Below, piece after piece: positions 1-9,130 of a DNA stretch of 64,000 bases (position 1 is the stretch's first letter; every line of letters begins with the position of its first letter). A program made the position numbers and the translations under genes. Source of the DNA: Rhodobacterales bacterium. GTDB taxonomy: Bacteria; Pseudomonadota; Alphaproteobacteria; Rhodobacterales; Rhodobacteraceae. The stretch lies in assembly GCA_026400355.1 (NCBI GenBank), contig JAPLPE010000015.1:124001-188000 (forward strand), read 5' to 3'. The notes below the pieces were generated by a model. The model made no database searches and was not told where the DNA came from. It was given only the letters and a program-made list of their open reading frames with translations.

Positions 1-239
1 TCCACTTCGGTCGCCGCTGCCGGCACCGCAACCGCCTCCGCCCGGTCCTCTGCCGTCGTGGTGTCAAACTCCTCCACTGTCCGCGCCGCAACTGGCGGCG
101 GGGGTGGCGGCGTTGGATCAAGCGGCACAACCGGCGCCTCGACCGGGGCCGTTTCCGCTCCCGGACCTTGCACGAACTCCTCGAAATCGGAGCAAGCCCC
201 AAGCAGGACGGTCAACAAGAGCACATATCTGTTCATCAT
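1..239 (-). CDS. lipoprotein, N-terminal part only (runs off the window)
   Basis: The reverse strand reads open from an ATG at 239 (or the adjacent in-frame ATG at 236) to the window edge. The N-terminus is a short positive stretch, a hydrophobic core ([12 protein letters not shown]) and a lipobox LGAC. It is followed by an acidic and then Pro-rich segment (LDPTPPPPP), typical of the flexible linker behind a lipidated cysteine. The product should be exported by Sec and anchored in the membrane by lipid. It is divergent from moaA. The remaining sequence lies outside the window, so no family can be assigned. A shorter reading in another reverse frame has no signal sequence and was not preferred. 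Confidence 0.6.
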   Translation of the reverse strand, partial: MMNRYVLLLTVLLGACSDFEEFVQGPGAETAPVEAPVVPLDPTPPPPPPVAARTVEEFDTTTAEDRAEAVAVPAAATEV

Positions 240-333
240 GCACCATTCTAACCCTTCGCGCGGGCGCCGCGCAACGGCGCAGCATCACCCCTTCCGCCTT
301 GCGCTGCCCCCCGCCCATCCTTACGTTCTGCCC

Positions 334-1359
334 ATGGACTCCGTCTCACAGCCCCAGACCACCCCCCTGATCGACCCCTTCGCCCGGGCGATCCGTTATC
401 TTCGCGTCTCGGTGACAGACCGCTGCGATTTCCGTTGCGTCTATTGCATGTCCGAACAGATGACCTTCCTGCCCAAGCGGGATCTCCTCACGCTCGAGGA
501 ACTGGACCGGCTCTGCTCGGCCTTCATCCGGCTTGGCGTCGAAAAACTCCGCATCACGGGCGGTGAACCCCTTGTCCGTCGCGACATCCTCACCTTCTTC
601 CGCGCGATGACGCGTCACATCGACTCTGGCGCGCTCAAGGAACTCACACTCACCACCAACGGCAGTCAGCTCGAAAGATACGCCACCGACCTCGCTTCAG
701 CCGGTGTGCGCCGCATCAACGTCTCGCTTGACACACTCGACGACGCCAAATTCGCCGAGATCACCCGCTGGGGCCGCCTGCCTCAGGTACTGCGCGGCAT
801 CGACGCCGCCCAGAACGCGGGTCTCCGGGTCAAGATCAACGCAGTCGCCCTCAAGGGCTTCAACGAAGACGAGCTTTTCACTCTTTCTGCCTTCTGTGCC
901 GCCCGCGACATGGACCTCACCTTCATCGAGGTCATGCCGATGGGCGACATCGGCAACGAAGACCGCCTTGGCCAGTTCTGGCCCCTGACCGACCTGCGCG
1001 CCCGCCTCGCCGAACGCTTCACCCTGATCGATCTCGCCGAACGCAGCGGCGGCCCCGCGCGCTATGTCCGACTTGCCGAAACCGGTCAGAAGATCGGCTT
1101 CATCACACCGCTCTCCCATAACTTCTGCGAAAGCTGCAACCGCGTGCGCATCACCTGCACCGGCGAAATCTACACCTGCCTCGGACAAGAGGGCCATTCC
1201 GACCTCCGCGCGCCCCTTCGCGCCTCGCCTCATGACGCGATCCTCGATAGTGCCATCCGCGCCGCCATCGGGCTCAAGCCCAAAGGCCACGATTTCGACT
1301 ATTCCCGCCAGACTGTGGACGGCCGGGTGAGCCGCCACATGAGCCACACCGGCGGATGA
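334..1359 (+). CDS. moaA: GTP 3',8-cyclase MoaA (molybdenum cofactor biosynthesis)
   Basis: Radical-SAM enzyme for the first step of molybdopterin synthesis, converting GTP to 3',8-cyclo-7,8-dihydro-GTP. The N-terminal cluster motif CDFRCVYC (CxxxCxxC) lies near residue 30. The C-terminal second cluster ligands are in [11 protein letters not shown]. The protein ends in the GG dipeptide that MoaA needs for catalysis. The start at 334 gives 341 residues, the usual family length, and begins shortly before the conserved [13 protein letters not shown]. The frame is open back to position 58, but that extension is low-complexity and overlaps the divergent lipoprotein gene, so it was rejected. It stands alone here; other moa genes are not in the window. 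Confidence 0.96.
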   Translation: MDSVSQPQTTPLIDPFARAIRYLRVSVTDRCDFRCVYCMSEQMTFLPKRDLLTLEELDRLCSAFIRLGVEKLRITGGEPLVRRDILTFFRAMTRHIDSGALKELTLTTNGSQLERYATDLASAGVRRINVSLDTLDDAKFAEITRWGRLPQVLRGIDAAQNAGLRVKINAVALKGFNEDELFTLSAFCAARDMDLTFIEVMPMGDIGNEDRLGQFWPLTDLRARLAERFTLIDLAERSGGPARYVRLAETGQKIGFITPLSHNFCESCNRVRITCTGEIYTCLGQEGHSDLRAPLRASPHDAILDSAIRAAIGLKPKGHDFDYSRQTVDGRVSRHMSHTGG

Positions 1360-1494
1360 ACCCCGCCGCCCGGGTGGCCTGATGCCTCTGTCCTATCCCG
1401 CCATTCCACCCCTCCATCCGGTCACGAATACCTGCCGCGCGACCCTCTCTGTGAGCGCGCTGGTCAAGGTCGGCTCCAGGCGGACGGCCCGGTC

Positions 1495-2745
1495 ATGACC
1501 CTCCTCCTCAACGTCTACATGGCCCTCACCGCCGCCCTCCCAATCATCCCCAACACCATCGCCCGCCGCATCCACGCCCACCAGAAGGCCGACCCTGCCC
1601 GCTTGCCGGAGCGTCTTGGCCAGCCCACTCTGCCCCGCCCCCCGGGCAGGCTGATCTGGCTTCATGCGGCCTCGGTCGGCGAATTCCTCGCCGTGAAAGA
1701 CCTCGCCGCCGACCTGATTGCCGAACTCCCCCACGCGCATCTCCTCGTCACCACGACGACCGCCGCCAGCGCGACCCTTGTTCCCGACCGCGCTCCCCAA
1801 GGTACGCTCCACCAATTCCTGCCCGCAGATACGCTCGCTGCGACCAAAGCCTTCCTTGACCACTGGCAGCCCGATCTTGCGATCTTCACCGAATCCGACC
1901 TCTGGCCCCGCATGCTGGCCCGCCTCGCGGACCGCGCCATCCCGGCGACCCTGATCAACGTCCGCGCCTCGCGAACCCGTGAACGCGCGCCCCGCACAAC
2001 TGCCGCTCTCCTCAGCCATTTCAGCACGATCACCACCCAGACCGAGTCCATCCGCACCGAGCTCACCCGCCTCGGCCTTTCGCATGTCACCGCGACCGGA
2101 GACCTCAAGGCCGACGCCACCCCCCTCCCCTTCGATCCAGGCCAACTCGCGGCATTGAAAGCCCACATCAGGGATCGCCCCGTCTGGATCGCGGCCTCCA
2201 CTCATCCCGATGACGAGGCCCCCGTTCTCGCCGCCCATTCCGTCGCCCGCGAGAAACACCCCGACCTCCTTCTCATCCTGATCCCCCGCCACTCCGCCCG
2301 AGCATCCCCTATCCGCGCCTTTGCCAAGCTCGACACCGCGAGCCGCAGCAAGGGAGAGGAGCCTGGCGCCGCTACAGACATCTATATCGCCGATACACTG
2401 GGCGAGACCGGCCTCTTCTACCGCCTCGCCCCCCTCGCCTTCCTCGGTGGTTCCTTCGGCCCCGAAGGCGGCCACAACCCGTACGAACCTGCCCGACTCG
2501 GTCTCGCTCTGTTGCACGGCCCGCATGTGGCCCATTTCGCAGCGCCATTTAGGGAACTCGGCGACGCAGGCGCTGCCCGCGAGGTCCGTGACGGCACTGA
2601 CCTTGGTCATCAGGTAGCCGCCTTGATCGGAACCACGGCTCTCACGGAAATGCAGGAAAAAGCCACCGCCTTCATGGCCACCCAGACCGGCGCCCGCGCC
2701 AGGACACTCGCCCTGCTCCTTGCCCTCCTGCCCCCCAACGACTAG
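1495..2745 (+). CDS. waaA: 3-deoxy-D-manno-octulosonic acid (Kdo) transferase WaaA
   Basis: Inner-membrane glycosyltransferase that adds Kdo from CMP-Kdo to lipid A precursors. The 416-residue length matches the family. Visible landmarks are the N-terminal hydrophobic anchor, LIWLHAASVGEF (the ASVGE motif of WaaA), the FTESDLWP block, and the GGSFGPEGGHNPYEPA block that forms the C-terminal nucleotide-binding site. It is the first gene of an apparent three-gene unit. The next gene begins 28 bp downstream and the third overlaps the second by 4 bp. Both followers are sugar-modifying enzymes, which suggests decoration of the LPS inner core. The 135 bp before it, after moaA, show no gene. Confidence 0.95.
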   Translation: MTLLLNVYMALTAALPIIPNTIARRIHAHQKADPARLPERLGQPTLPRPPGRLIWLHAASVGEFLAVKDLAADLIAELPHAHLLVTTTTAASATLVPDRAPQGTLHQFLPADTLAATKAFLDHWQPDLAIFTESDLWPRMLARLADRAIPATLINVRASRTRERAPRTTAALLSHFSTITTQTESIRTELTRLGLSHVTATGDLKADATPLPFDPGQLAALKAHIRDRPVWIAASTHPDDEAPVLAAHSVAREKHPDLLLILIPRHSARASPIRAFAKLDTASRSKGEEPGAATDIYIADTLGETGLFYRLAPLAFLGGSFGPEGGHNPYEPARLGLALLHGPHVAHFAAPFRELGDAGAAREVRDGTDLGHQVAALIGTTALTEMQEKATAFMATQTGARARTLALLLALLPPND

Positions 2746-2773
2746 GCAGGGGAAACCCCGCCCGGACAGTCCC

Positions 2774-3757
2774 ATGACCCCGCCCAAAGCCGTCATCCTG
2801 AACGATACCTCGACCCGGTATCACCACGGCTGCACCCGGGTCGTGCGCCTCTTGACCGAAGGTCTCGCAGCCCAGGGCTTCCAGATCACCGCGCGCAGCC
2901 CGGCCCGCAACGACTGGCTCCTCGACAAAGCCTTCATGGCCGCACTGGCTCAGGCACAGGTCGTCGTCATCAACGGCGAAGGCACTTTCCACGACAGAGC
3001 CGAAGGTGCCACGAAACTCCTCGCCATCACCGATCACACCACCAAGCCCGTGGCCCTGATCAACGCGCTTTACGAAAACAACCCCGCAAGCTGGCACCGC
3101 CAGATCGCCGCTTGCGCCCTGCTCTCTGCCCGTGACAGCCGCAGCGCCGCCGAACTGAGCCGCGCCGCAGACCGCCCGGTCAGTTGGACCTTCGACCTCT
3201 CGCTCTCCGCCCCCGCCGGGACAGCTCCAACCCTGCGACATGGCTTGATCGTCGGCGATTCCGTCCGCTTGGACCGCCGCAAGATCCTGGCCCGTGCGGC
3301 CCGGCGCCTGCACGCCACCTGGATCCCGACCAAGACCCTTTCGAACCCTTTCCTCGGGACAGGGCTGATCCGCAACACCCTCTGGCGCGCCTACAACGGC
3401 ACCTTCACCGGTCCCGTCCCAACCATCGCCCTGCCCCCGTCAGAGACCGCCTACCTGGCAGCCCTCGCTGCTGCGACGGGCCATCTGACCGGCCGATTCC
3501 ACGCCGTCTGCCTCTCGCTCCTCACCGAAACACCCTTCCGCGCCCTCGGCTCCAAGACCTCCAAGATCGAGACCCTGCTGACCGATGCAGGCCTCGGCCC
3601 GGACCGCCTCATCACGGCCGAAGAACTGGAGACCCTGACCCCCGCCGAACTCGCCTCCCCCTTTACCCAGGCGGAACTGGACGCCATATGCACCACCCGT
3701 GCCGCCGCGCGGGATGGCGCACAGGCACTCTTTGCAGCCATCCGGGCCCTTGCATGA
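2774..3757 (+). CDS. polysaccharide pyruvyl transferase family protein
   Basis: 327 residues. The GEGTFH segment near residue 80 and the C-terminal GRFHAVCLSLLTETPFRALG block, followed by a Lys/Thr-rich nucleotide-site segment (SKTSKIETLL), match the polysaccharide pyruvyl transferase fold (GT-B-like, CsaB family). Such enzymes add ketal pyruvate from phosphoenolpyruvate to a surface sugar, although some family members use other donors. The start at 2774 was chosen because an upstream in-frame extension would overlap waaA. Its position between waaA and a GT29-type gene suggests an LPS-core sugar as acceptor, which is inference. No signal peptide is seen, so it is probably cytosolic. Confidence 0.8.
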   Translation: MTPPKAVILNDTSTRYHHGCTRVVRLLTEGLAAQGFQITARSPARNDWLLDKAFMAALAQAQVVVINGEGTFHDRAEGATKLLAITDHTTKPVALINALYENNPASWHRQIAACALLSARDSRSAAELSRAADRPVSWTFDLSLSAPAGTAPTLRHGLIVGDSVRLDRRKILARAARRLHATWIPTKTLSNPFLGTGLIRNTLWRAYNGTFTGPVPTIALPPSETAYLAALAAATGHLTGRFHAVCLSLLTETPFRALGSKTSKIETLLTDAGLGPDRLITAEELETLTPAELASPFTQAELDAICTTRAAARDGAQALFAAIRALA

Positions 3758-4407
3758 TCGCCCGCCTCCGCTTCACTCTCGCCCGCATGGCCGGAAACGA
3801 GGCGACACTGGCCACCTACTCGCTTCCCTGGCAAACGCTCTTCGACGACCTAAAGGGCAGATCCATCGCGCTCGTCGGCAATGCCCGCTCGCTGACTGAA
3901 ACCATCTGCGGCCAGTCCATCGATTCCGCCGACCTGATCATCCGCATCAACGGTGCCCCGATCCCCGGCGCCACCTCGCACGGCACCCGCACCGACTGGC
4001 TCGCTATGTCGATCCCGGCCGCCCCCGACCTCATTGCGGAACGCAACCCGAAACGTCTTGTCTGGATGACGCCGAAACACAAGCGCCTGCCGTGGTCACT
4101 CGCCAGTGACCACCGCTTCACGCTCGCACCCGCCGCCTGGAATAAGGCTCTGGCCGCCCGCCTCGGTCACCGCCCGTCAACTGGCCTCATGTTGATCGAC
4201 CTGCTTTCCCGGTCCGAGGCCCGTCAGTACACGCTTTACGGCTTCGACTTCTTTTCCAGCCTTTCCCTGTCGGGACGCCGGACCGCCGCCCAAGTCCCGC
4301 ATGATTTCGCCGCCGAAGGTGACTACGTCAAAGCCCTTGCCGCACGCGACCAGCGCCTGACGATCATCCGCCTCGAACAAGAAGTTACTAGGTCCGCTCA
4401 ACGGTAG
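3754..4407 (+). CDS. glycosyltransferase family 29 (sialyltransferase-like) protein
   Basis: 217 residues, overlapping the previous stop by 4 bp (ATGA), so probably translationally coupled. Residues about 35-60 read ALVGNARSLTE, then GQSIDSADLIIRIN. This is the bacterial form of sialylmotif L of GT29 enzymes (VGN...G..ID..D.V.R.N). A later S-T-G segment (HRPSTGLMLIDLL) followed by YGFDFF resembles sialylmotif S and the region after it. The family moves sialic acid or Kdo-like sugars from CMP donors. Here it follows waaA, a CMP-Kdo user, so a CMP-linked nonulosonate or Kdo donor is a reasonable guess. The exact sugar cannot be read from sequence. Confidence 0.72.
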   Translation: MIARLRFTLARMAGNEATLATYSLPWQTLFDDLKGRSIALVGNARSLTETICGQSIDSADLIIRINGAPIPGATSHGTRTDWLAMSIPAAPDLIAERNPKRLVWMTPKHKRLPWSLASDHRFTLAPAAWNKALAARLGHRPSTGLMLIDLLSRSEARQYTLYGFDFFSSLSLSGRRTAAQVPHDFAAEGDYVKALAARDQRLTIIRLEQEVTRSAQR

Positions 4408-4460
4408 GGTGGGGTTCACCCCGCCCGCTCAAAACCGAGGCCGCGTGGTCCCGCGCCGAA
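4406..4460 (+). repeat. composite palindromic repeat, copy A
   Basis: A GC-rich hairpin (GGGGTTCACCCC core, about 4407-4426) begins at the stop codon of the GT29 gene. It is followed by ACCGAGGCCGCG and a second short GC stem. The same order of parts recurs at 16811, 23865 and 62938. It lies between two convergent genes and could serve as a bidirectional terminator. Confidence 0.7.
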
Positions 4461-4471
4461 CGGCCGCCCCT

Positions 4472-5635
4472 TCAAGCCACCTTCAACCGTTCCTCGACAA
4501 TTCCCGCCCACCAGGAACACCCGGCCGGGATCGCCTCATCGTTGAAATTATAGGCCGGGTGATGCACGGCCGCCGTATCCCCGTTGCCCACAAGGATATA
4601 TGCCCCCGGCCGCTCCTCAAGCATGAAGGCAAAGTCCTCGCCGCCCATGACCAGCGGCGCCGGATCACACCCGCCCGACACCTTCCGCGCCACCTCAGCG
4701 GCGAATTCCGTCTGTTCATCGGAATTCACCATGACCGGATAGCCGCGCATATAGTTGATCGCCGCCGTCGCCCCATAGGCCACAGCCGTCGATTCGACGA
4801 GCGCTTTCAGCCGCGTCTCAGCCATGCCCCGCATCTCGGGCGACAGGGTCCGCACCGTTCCACGCAAAGTCACCCGCTGCGGAATCACGTTGAACGCCTT
4901 CGACGAGGTCTCGAACGACGTGACCGAAACGACGATCTGCCCCACCGGGTCGGCATTGCGGCTCACGATGGATTGCAGCGCCAGAACAACATGGCTCGCC
5001 ACAACTGTCGAATCGACCGTTTCCTGCGGCTTGGCCGCGTGGCCACCCTTGCCCTCGATCACGATCTCGAACTGATCGGTTGCGGCAAAGAATGCCCCCG
5101 TCCGGATCGCAAAGGACCCCACCGGCTTGCCCGGCCAGTTATGCATCCCGTAAACCTCGTCGATCTTCCAGCGGTCCATCATCCCGTCGGCGCACATCTC
5201 GCGCCCGCCGCCGCCACCCTCTTCGGCGGGCTGGAAGATCACCACGACGGTCCCGTCAAAATTCCGTGTCTCGGACAGATACTTGGCCGCGCCCAGCAGC
5301 ATCGCCGTATGTCCGTCATGCCCGCAGGCATGCATGGCCCCCGCCGTTTTCGACGCATAGGCCAGGCCCGTTTGTTCTTGGATCGGCAGCGCATCCATAT
5401 CGGCCCGCAGGCCGATCACCTTGCCCGAACCGCCGTTGCGCCCCTTGATGACGCCCACCACACCGGTCCGCCCGATCCCGGTGACAACCTCGTCACAACC
5501 AAAGGCCCGCAGTTTTTCGGCGACGATCCCCGCCGTCCGATGCGTCTCGAACAGGATCTCGGGGTTCTCGTGCAGGTCCCGCCTCCAGGCGGTGATCTCG
5601 GGCATAAGCTCTGCGAAACGGTTCTTGACGGGCAT
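4472..5635 (-). CDS. M20 family amidohydrolase (hippurate hydrolase-like)
   Basis: 387 residues from the ATG at 5635, which has GGAGG 6 nt upstream; an in-frame upstream extension lacks conserved sequence. The metal site is visible as LRADMDALPIQE, HACGHDGHTAMLL and QPAEEGGGG (the catalytic Glu-Glu). The dimerisation-domain motif GKGGHAAKP and the C-terminal MGGEDFAFML follow. These are typical of the M20D amidohydrolase/IAA-amino-acid hydrolase group, which cleaves N-acyl amino acids. It is cytosolic. It lies directly downstream of an argE-like gene on the same strand (about 70 bp gap), and both are divergent from a peptide importer, suggesting processing of imported acyl-amino acids or peptides. 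Confidence 0.9.
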   Translation of the reverse strand: MPVKNRFAELMPEITAWRRDLHENPEILFETHRTAGIVAEKLRAFGCDEVVTGIGRTGVVGVIKGRNGGSGKVIGLRADMDALPIQEQTGLAYASKTAGAMHACGHDGHTAMLLGAAKYLSETRNFDGTVVVIFQPAEEGGGGGREMCADGMMDRWKIDEVYGMHNWPGKPVGSFAIRTGAFFAATDQFEIVIEGKGGHAAKPQETVDSTVVASHVVLALQSIVSRNADPVGQIVVSVTSFETSSKAFNVIPQRVTLRGTVRTLSPEMRGMAETRLKALVESTAVAYGATAAINYMRGYPVMVNSDEQTEFAAEVARKVSGGCDPAPLVMGGEDFAFMLEERPGAYILVGNGDTAAVHHPAYNFNDEAIPAGCSWWAGIVEERLKVA

Positions 5636-5706
5636 GGCAACCTCCAGAAGTGTCCTTCTGATCCTGTCCCCTTGCCGCCCCGGGGGCAAGCCCCGGCGCG
5701 AAGCAC

Positions 5707-6876
5707 TCATGCCGCCAGCCAGTCCACCAGCCTTTCCATGAACGCTTCTCCCGCCTGAAACTGCGCGACCGAGACGAATTCATCCGCCTTGTGGGCCTGC
5801 GCGATATCCCCCGGCCCGCAGACGACGACCGAATAGCCCGCCTCCTGAAACTGCCCGGCCTCGGTCCCGTAGCTTACCACATGTCTCCCGTTGTCCCCGG
5901 TCAACCGCCGCGCCAAAGTCTCCGCACTCCCGTCCGCCTCGGGCACCAAAGGCGGAATGTCAAGGAACGGCCCCACATCGATCCGGCACCCCGGCGCGAC
6001 AGCCTGCATCCGTGCCTCGATCCGCGCAACCTCTGTCATGAAGCGTGCCTTCCACTCCTGCACGGATTCCCCTGGCACAACCCGGATTTCGGCATTGAAC
6101 CAGCATTCGGCCGCCGTGATGTTTTGCGCCGTTCCACCCCGGATCATACCTGTGTGGAGGGTCGTGAAGGGCGGGTCGAACAGGGCCGCCATCGGCCCCG
6201 GCGGGACCGATCGCACCTCGGAATTGCGGTCATTCATCCAGCCGATGATCCGTACGGCCTCCATGATCGCGCTCACACCATGCGGCAGGCGCGAGGAATG
6301 GACCTCATGCCCCCGCACGACCACGTCCATCCCGGTGCTGCCCTTGTGCCCGGTCACGACCTTCATCATCGACGGCTCACCTACAATGACCGTCCCGGCC
6401 CGCGGCATTCCGTTGGCCACCATGTGCGCGATCATCGGCGGTGCCCCGGTGCAGCCCACCTCTTCGTCATAACTCACCGCGATCTGCAGCGGCCGCTTCA
6501 CGCCGGCCCGGATCGCCTGCGGCACGGCAGCCAGCGCCAGCGCCACGAACCCCTTCATGTCACAGGTCCCGCGTCCGTAAAGCCGCCCATCCCGTTCGGT
6601 CACGGTCCAAGGGTCGCTTGTCCAGTGCTGCCCGTCCACCGGGACCACATCGGAATGCCCTGAAAGGACCACCCCGCCCGGCACATCCGGCCCGACATGG
6701 GCATAAAGCGCGGCCTTCCGACCGTCAGGCGATGGCACAATCACCGGTTCAACACCATGCAAGCGCAGGTAATCCCCGATAAATCCCACCAGATCCAGAT
6801 TGCTGTCCCGACTCACCGTCGGAAAGGCCACAAGCCGCTCCATCAATTCCCGGGCCGTCATGTCTGCACGTAGCAT
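5707..6876 (-). CDS. argE: acetylornithine deacetylase (ArgE family)
   Basis: 389 residues. Metal-binding M20 landmarks are SGHSDVVPVDGQ, GRGTCDMKGF, DEEVGCTG and the lid-domain segment GHEVHSSRLPHG; the C-terminal AQAHKADEF carries the last metal His. This pattern is specific to the ArgE/DapE branch, and FLDIPPL plus SYGTEAGQFQEAG fit ArgE. It hydrolyses N2-acetylornithine to ornithine and acetate. The start at 6876 is preceded by AAGGATGGATCC, a good ribosome site. Because many Rhodobacteraceae make arginine through ArgJ, the enzyme may have a salvage role; the nearby peptide importer supports that idea but does not prove it. Confidence 0.88.
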   Translation of the reverse strand: MLRADMTARELMERLVAFPTVSRDSNLDLVGFIGDYLRLHGVEPVIVPSPDGRKAALYAHVGPDVPGGVVLSGHSDVVPVDGQHWTSDPWTVTERDGRLYGRGTCDMKGFVALALAAVPQAIRAGVKRPLQIAVSYDEEVGCTGAPPMIAHMVANGMPRAGTVIVGEPSMMKVVTGHKGSTGMDVVVRGHEVHSSRLPHGVSAIMEAVRIIGWMNDRNSEVRSVPPGPMAALFDPPFTTLHTGMIRGGTAQNITAAECWFNAEIRVVPGESVQEWKARFMTEVARIEARMQAVAPGCRIDVGPFLDIPPLVPEADGSAETLARRLTGDNGRHVVSYGTEAGQFQEAGYSVVVCGPGDIAQAHKADEFVSVAQFQAGEAFMERLVDWLAA

Positions 6877-7055
6877 GGATCCATCCTTGAAACCGTTCCC
6901 GCAACGCTGACCTTCCGGGGACCCAAGGTCAAGCGGACCAATCCGGCGAAAGGGGTTGCGGGCGGCGTTTTCCGTGATAGCGTTGGGCCAATGCTCTGGT
7001 CTGCCAGGTCACAGCGCCAAAAACATAAAGATCAGAACCACTTGGGAGGTTCTAT

Positions 7056-8078
7056 ATGCCCGACGGGGCTGCTCCGGTTCTGGATGTCCAGAGCCTCAAG
7101 ACCATTTTCAGGACGCGCGCTTTCGATGTCCATGCGGTCAATGATGTATCCTTCAGCCTCCGCCCCGGTGAACTTCTGGGCGTCGTGGGTGAAAGCGGCT
7201 CGGGCAAATCCGTGACCATGATGTCGCTCATCGGCCTCCTGCCCTCTCCGCCCGCAATGGTTTCGGGGCGCGGTGTCATGTTCAACGGGCAGGACCTGCT
7301 CAGGACCGACCCTGAATCCTTACGCAAGATCCGCGGCGGCCAGATCGGCTTCATCTTTCAGGACCCGATGACCTCACTGAACCCGGTGTTCACGGTGGGT
7401 TTCCAGATCATGGAACCGCTGCGGGCGCATATGGGACTCGACAAGAAGGCGGCCAAGGTCCGCGCCAGCGAACTCCTCGAACTCGTCGGCATCCCCGACG
7501 CCGCCCGCCGCCTGAATGATTACCCCCACCAGTTTTCCGGCGGGATGCGCCAGCGCGTGATGATTGCCATCGCGCTCGCCTGCGACCCGAAACTTCTGAT
7601 CGCGGACGAGCCGACGACCGCACTCGACGTCACGATTCAGGCGCAGATCATCGAACTGATGACGGAACTCCGCGCCAAACTTGGCATGGCCGTCATCTGG
7701 ATCACCCATGATCTTGGCGTCATCGCGGGGATCGCAGACCGGGTCATGGTCATGTACGGCGGCCAGATCGTCGAACAAGCGACGGTGCGGGAACTTTTCA
7801 CCAACCCGCAGCACCCCTACACCCGCGCCCTCCTGACCACGGTCCCCTCGGTCCGCAAGGAACGCGCCCGCCGCCTGACCGTGATCGAAGGTCAGCCGCC
7901 CCTGATGACGGCCGCCCCCGACTCATGCCCCTTCATGGACCGCTGCACCGTCGCTTTCGAGCTTTGCGGCCGCATGAACCCGCAACGTTACCCTGTCATT
8001 GCGGGCCATGATGTGGCCTGCTTCCGCGCCGATCCGGGCATCGCCGCCCCCGCACCGCAGGCGGCCGCCCATGTTTGA
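7056..8078 (+). CDS. peptide ABC transporter ATP-binding protein (DppD/OppD type)
   Basis: 340 residues. Walker [10 protein letters not shown]-loop [10 protein letters not shown], signature SGGMRQR and Walker [13 protein letters not shown] are present, followed by the H-loop ITHDLG. The C-terminal oligopeptide/dipeptide (oligo_HPY) domain begins at [11 protein letters not shown] and ends with a Cys-rich segment ([15 protein letters not shown]), which in this family can hold an Fe-S cluster. It powers peptide import with its partner ATPase, the next gene. A strong ribosome site (GGGAGG) lies 7 nt before the ATG. First gene of a five-gene importer operon. Confidence 0.95.
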   Translation: MPDGAAPVLDVQSLKTIFRTRAFDVHAVNDVSFSLRPGELLGVVGESGSGKSVTMMSLIGLLPSPPAMVSGRGVMFNGQDLLRTDPESLRKIRGGQIGFIFQDPMTSLNPVFTVGFQIMEPLRAHMGLDKKAAKVRASELLELVGIPDAARRLNDYPHQFSGGMRQRVMIAIALACDPKLLIADEPTTALDVTIQAQIIELMTELRAKLGMAVIWITHDLGVIAGIADRVMVMYGGQIVEQATVRELFTNPQHPYTRALLTTVPSVRKERARRLTVIEGQPPLMTAAPDSCPFMDRCTVAFELCGRMNPQRYPVIAGHDVACFRADPGIAAPAPQAAAHV

Positions 8079-9129
8079 CGGTCCGGTGTCACGCAAACCC
8101 ATCCTGCAGGTCCGCGACCTCAAGATGCATTTCCCGATCCACACGGGGCTCCTTCGCCGCCGCACCGGCGCGGTCAAGGCGGTGGACGGCGTGACCTTTG
8201 ATGTGATGGAGGGCGAAACGTTGGGCCTCGTGGGCGAATCCGGCTGCGGCAAATCCACCTGCGGCCGTGCCATCCTTCGCCTCTACGACATCACCCAAGG
8301 CTCGATCCGACTGGATGGAGAGGAAATCGGTCAGACCTCGCAGAACGCGCTGCGCAAACTGCGCCCCTCCATGCAGATGGTCTTTCAGGACCCGCAGGCT
8401 TCGCTCAACCCCCGCATGACCGTGCAATCGATCATTCAGGAACCGCTGGACGAACACTCGACCCTGTCGCGCGCCGAAAAGCACGAAAAAGTCCTGCAAC
8501 TCATGGACGCCGTGGGTCTGAACCGCCGCTTTGCTGGCCGCTATCCCCATGCCTTCTCCGGCGGGCAACGCCAGCGCATCGGCATCGCCCGCGCTCTTGC
8601 CCTGAACCCCAGGTTCATCGTCTGCGACGAACCCATCGCCGCGCTTGACGTCTCGATCCAGGCTCAGGTCGTCAACCTGCTTGAAGACCTGCAGGAGAAG
8701 TTCGGCCTCACCTACCTTTTCATCAGCCACGACCTGTCGATGGTCCGCCACATCGCGACCCGGGTGGCCGTCATGTATCTGGGCCGGATCGTGGAACTCG
8801 GCCCGCGCGAGGCGCTGTTCCGCAATCCGCTCCACCCCTACACCAAAGCCCTCCTCTCGGCCGTCCCCGAACCGGACCCGAGCCTTGAGGGCACCGTTGA
8901 ACGCATCATTCTCAAGGGCGATGTGCCCACCCCGGCCAATCCGCCTAAGGGCTGCAACTTCTGCACCCGCTGTCCGTCGGTCATGGATATCTGCAAGACC
9001 GACGATCCCGTTTCCCGTAAAGTGGCCGCCGGCCGTCAGGTCGCCTGTCATCTTTACGACCCGTCAAAGCTGCCCGCCGGGATGAAACCCGCGGTCCCCG
9101 AGGCTTCCGAGCACCAACAAGGAGAGTGA
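8071..9129 (+). CDS. peptide ABC transporter ATP-binding protein (DppF/OppF type)
   Basis: 352 residues from the ATG at 8071, overlapping the previous gene by 8 bp. The full ATPase core is present: [37 protein letters not shown] and ISHDLSMV. The C-terminal oligo_HPY segment [15 protein letters not shown] leads to a four-cysteine cluster (GCNFCTRC). It forms the ATPase heterodimer with the preceding product at the inner face of the membrane. The frame is open further upstream, but that would lie inside the first ATPase gene. Confidence 0.95.
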   Translation: MFDGPVSRKPILQVRDLKMHFPIHTGLLRRRTGAVKAVDGVTFDVMEGETLGLVGESGCGKSTCGRAILRLYDITQGSIRLDGEEIGQTSQNALRKLRPSMQMVFQDPQASLNPRMTVQSIIQEPLDEHSTLSRAEKHEKVLQLMDAVGLNRRFAGRYPHAFSGGQRQRIGIARALALNPRFIVCDEPIAALDVSIQAQVVNLLEDLQEKFGLTYLFISHDLSMVRHIATRVAVMYLGRIVELGPREALFRNPLHPYTKALLSAVPEPDPSLEGTVERIILKGDVPTPANPPKGCNFCTRCPSVMDICKTDDPVSRKVAAGRQVACHLYDPSKLPAGMKPAVPEASEHQQGE

Positions 9130-9130
9130 C

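Noticed and set aside
58-333. N-terminal extension of MoaA
   Set aside because: The extension is Gly/Ser-rich, is not part of MoaA, and its antisense strand encodes a lipoprotein signal sequence with a lipobox.
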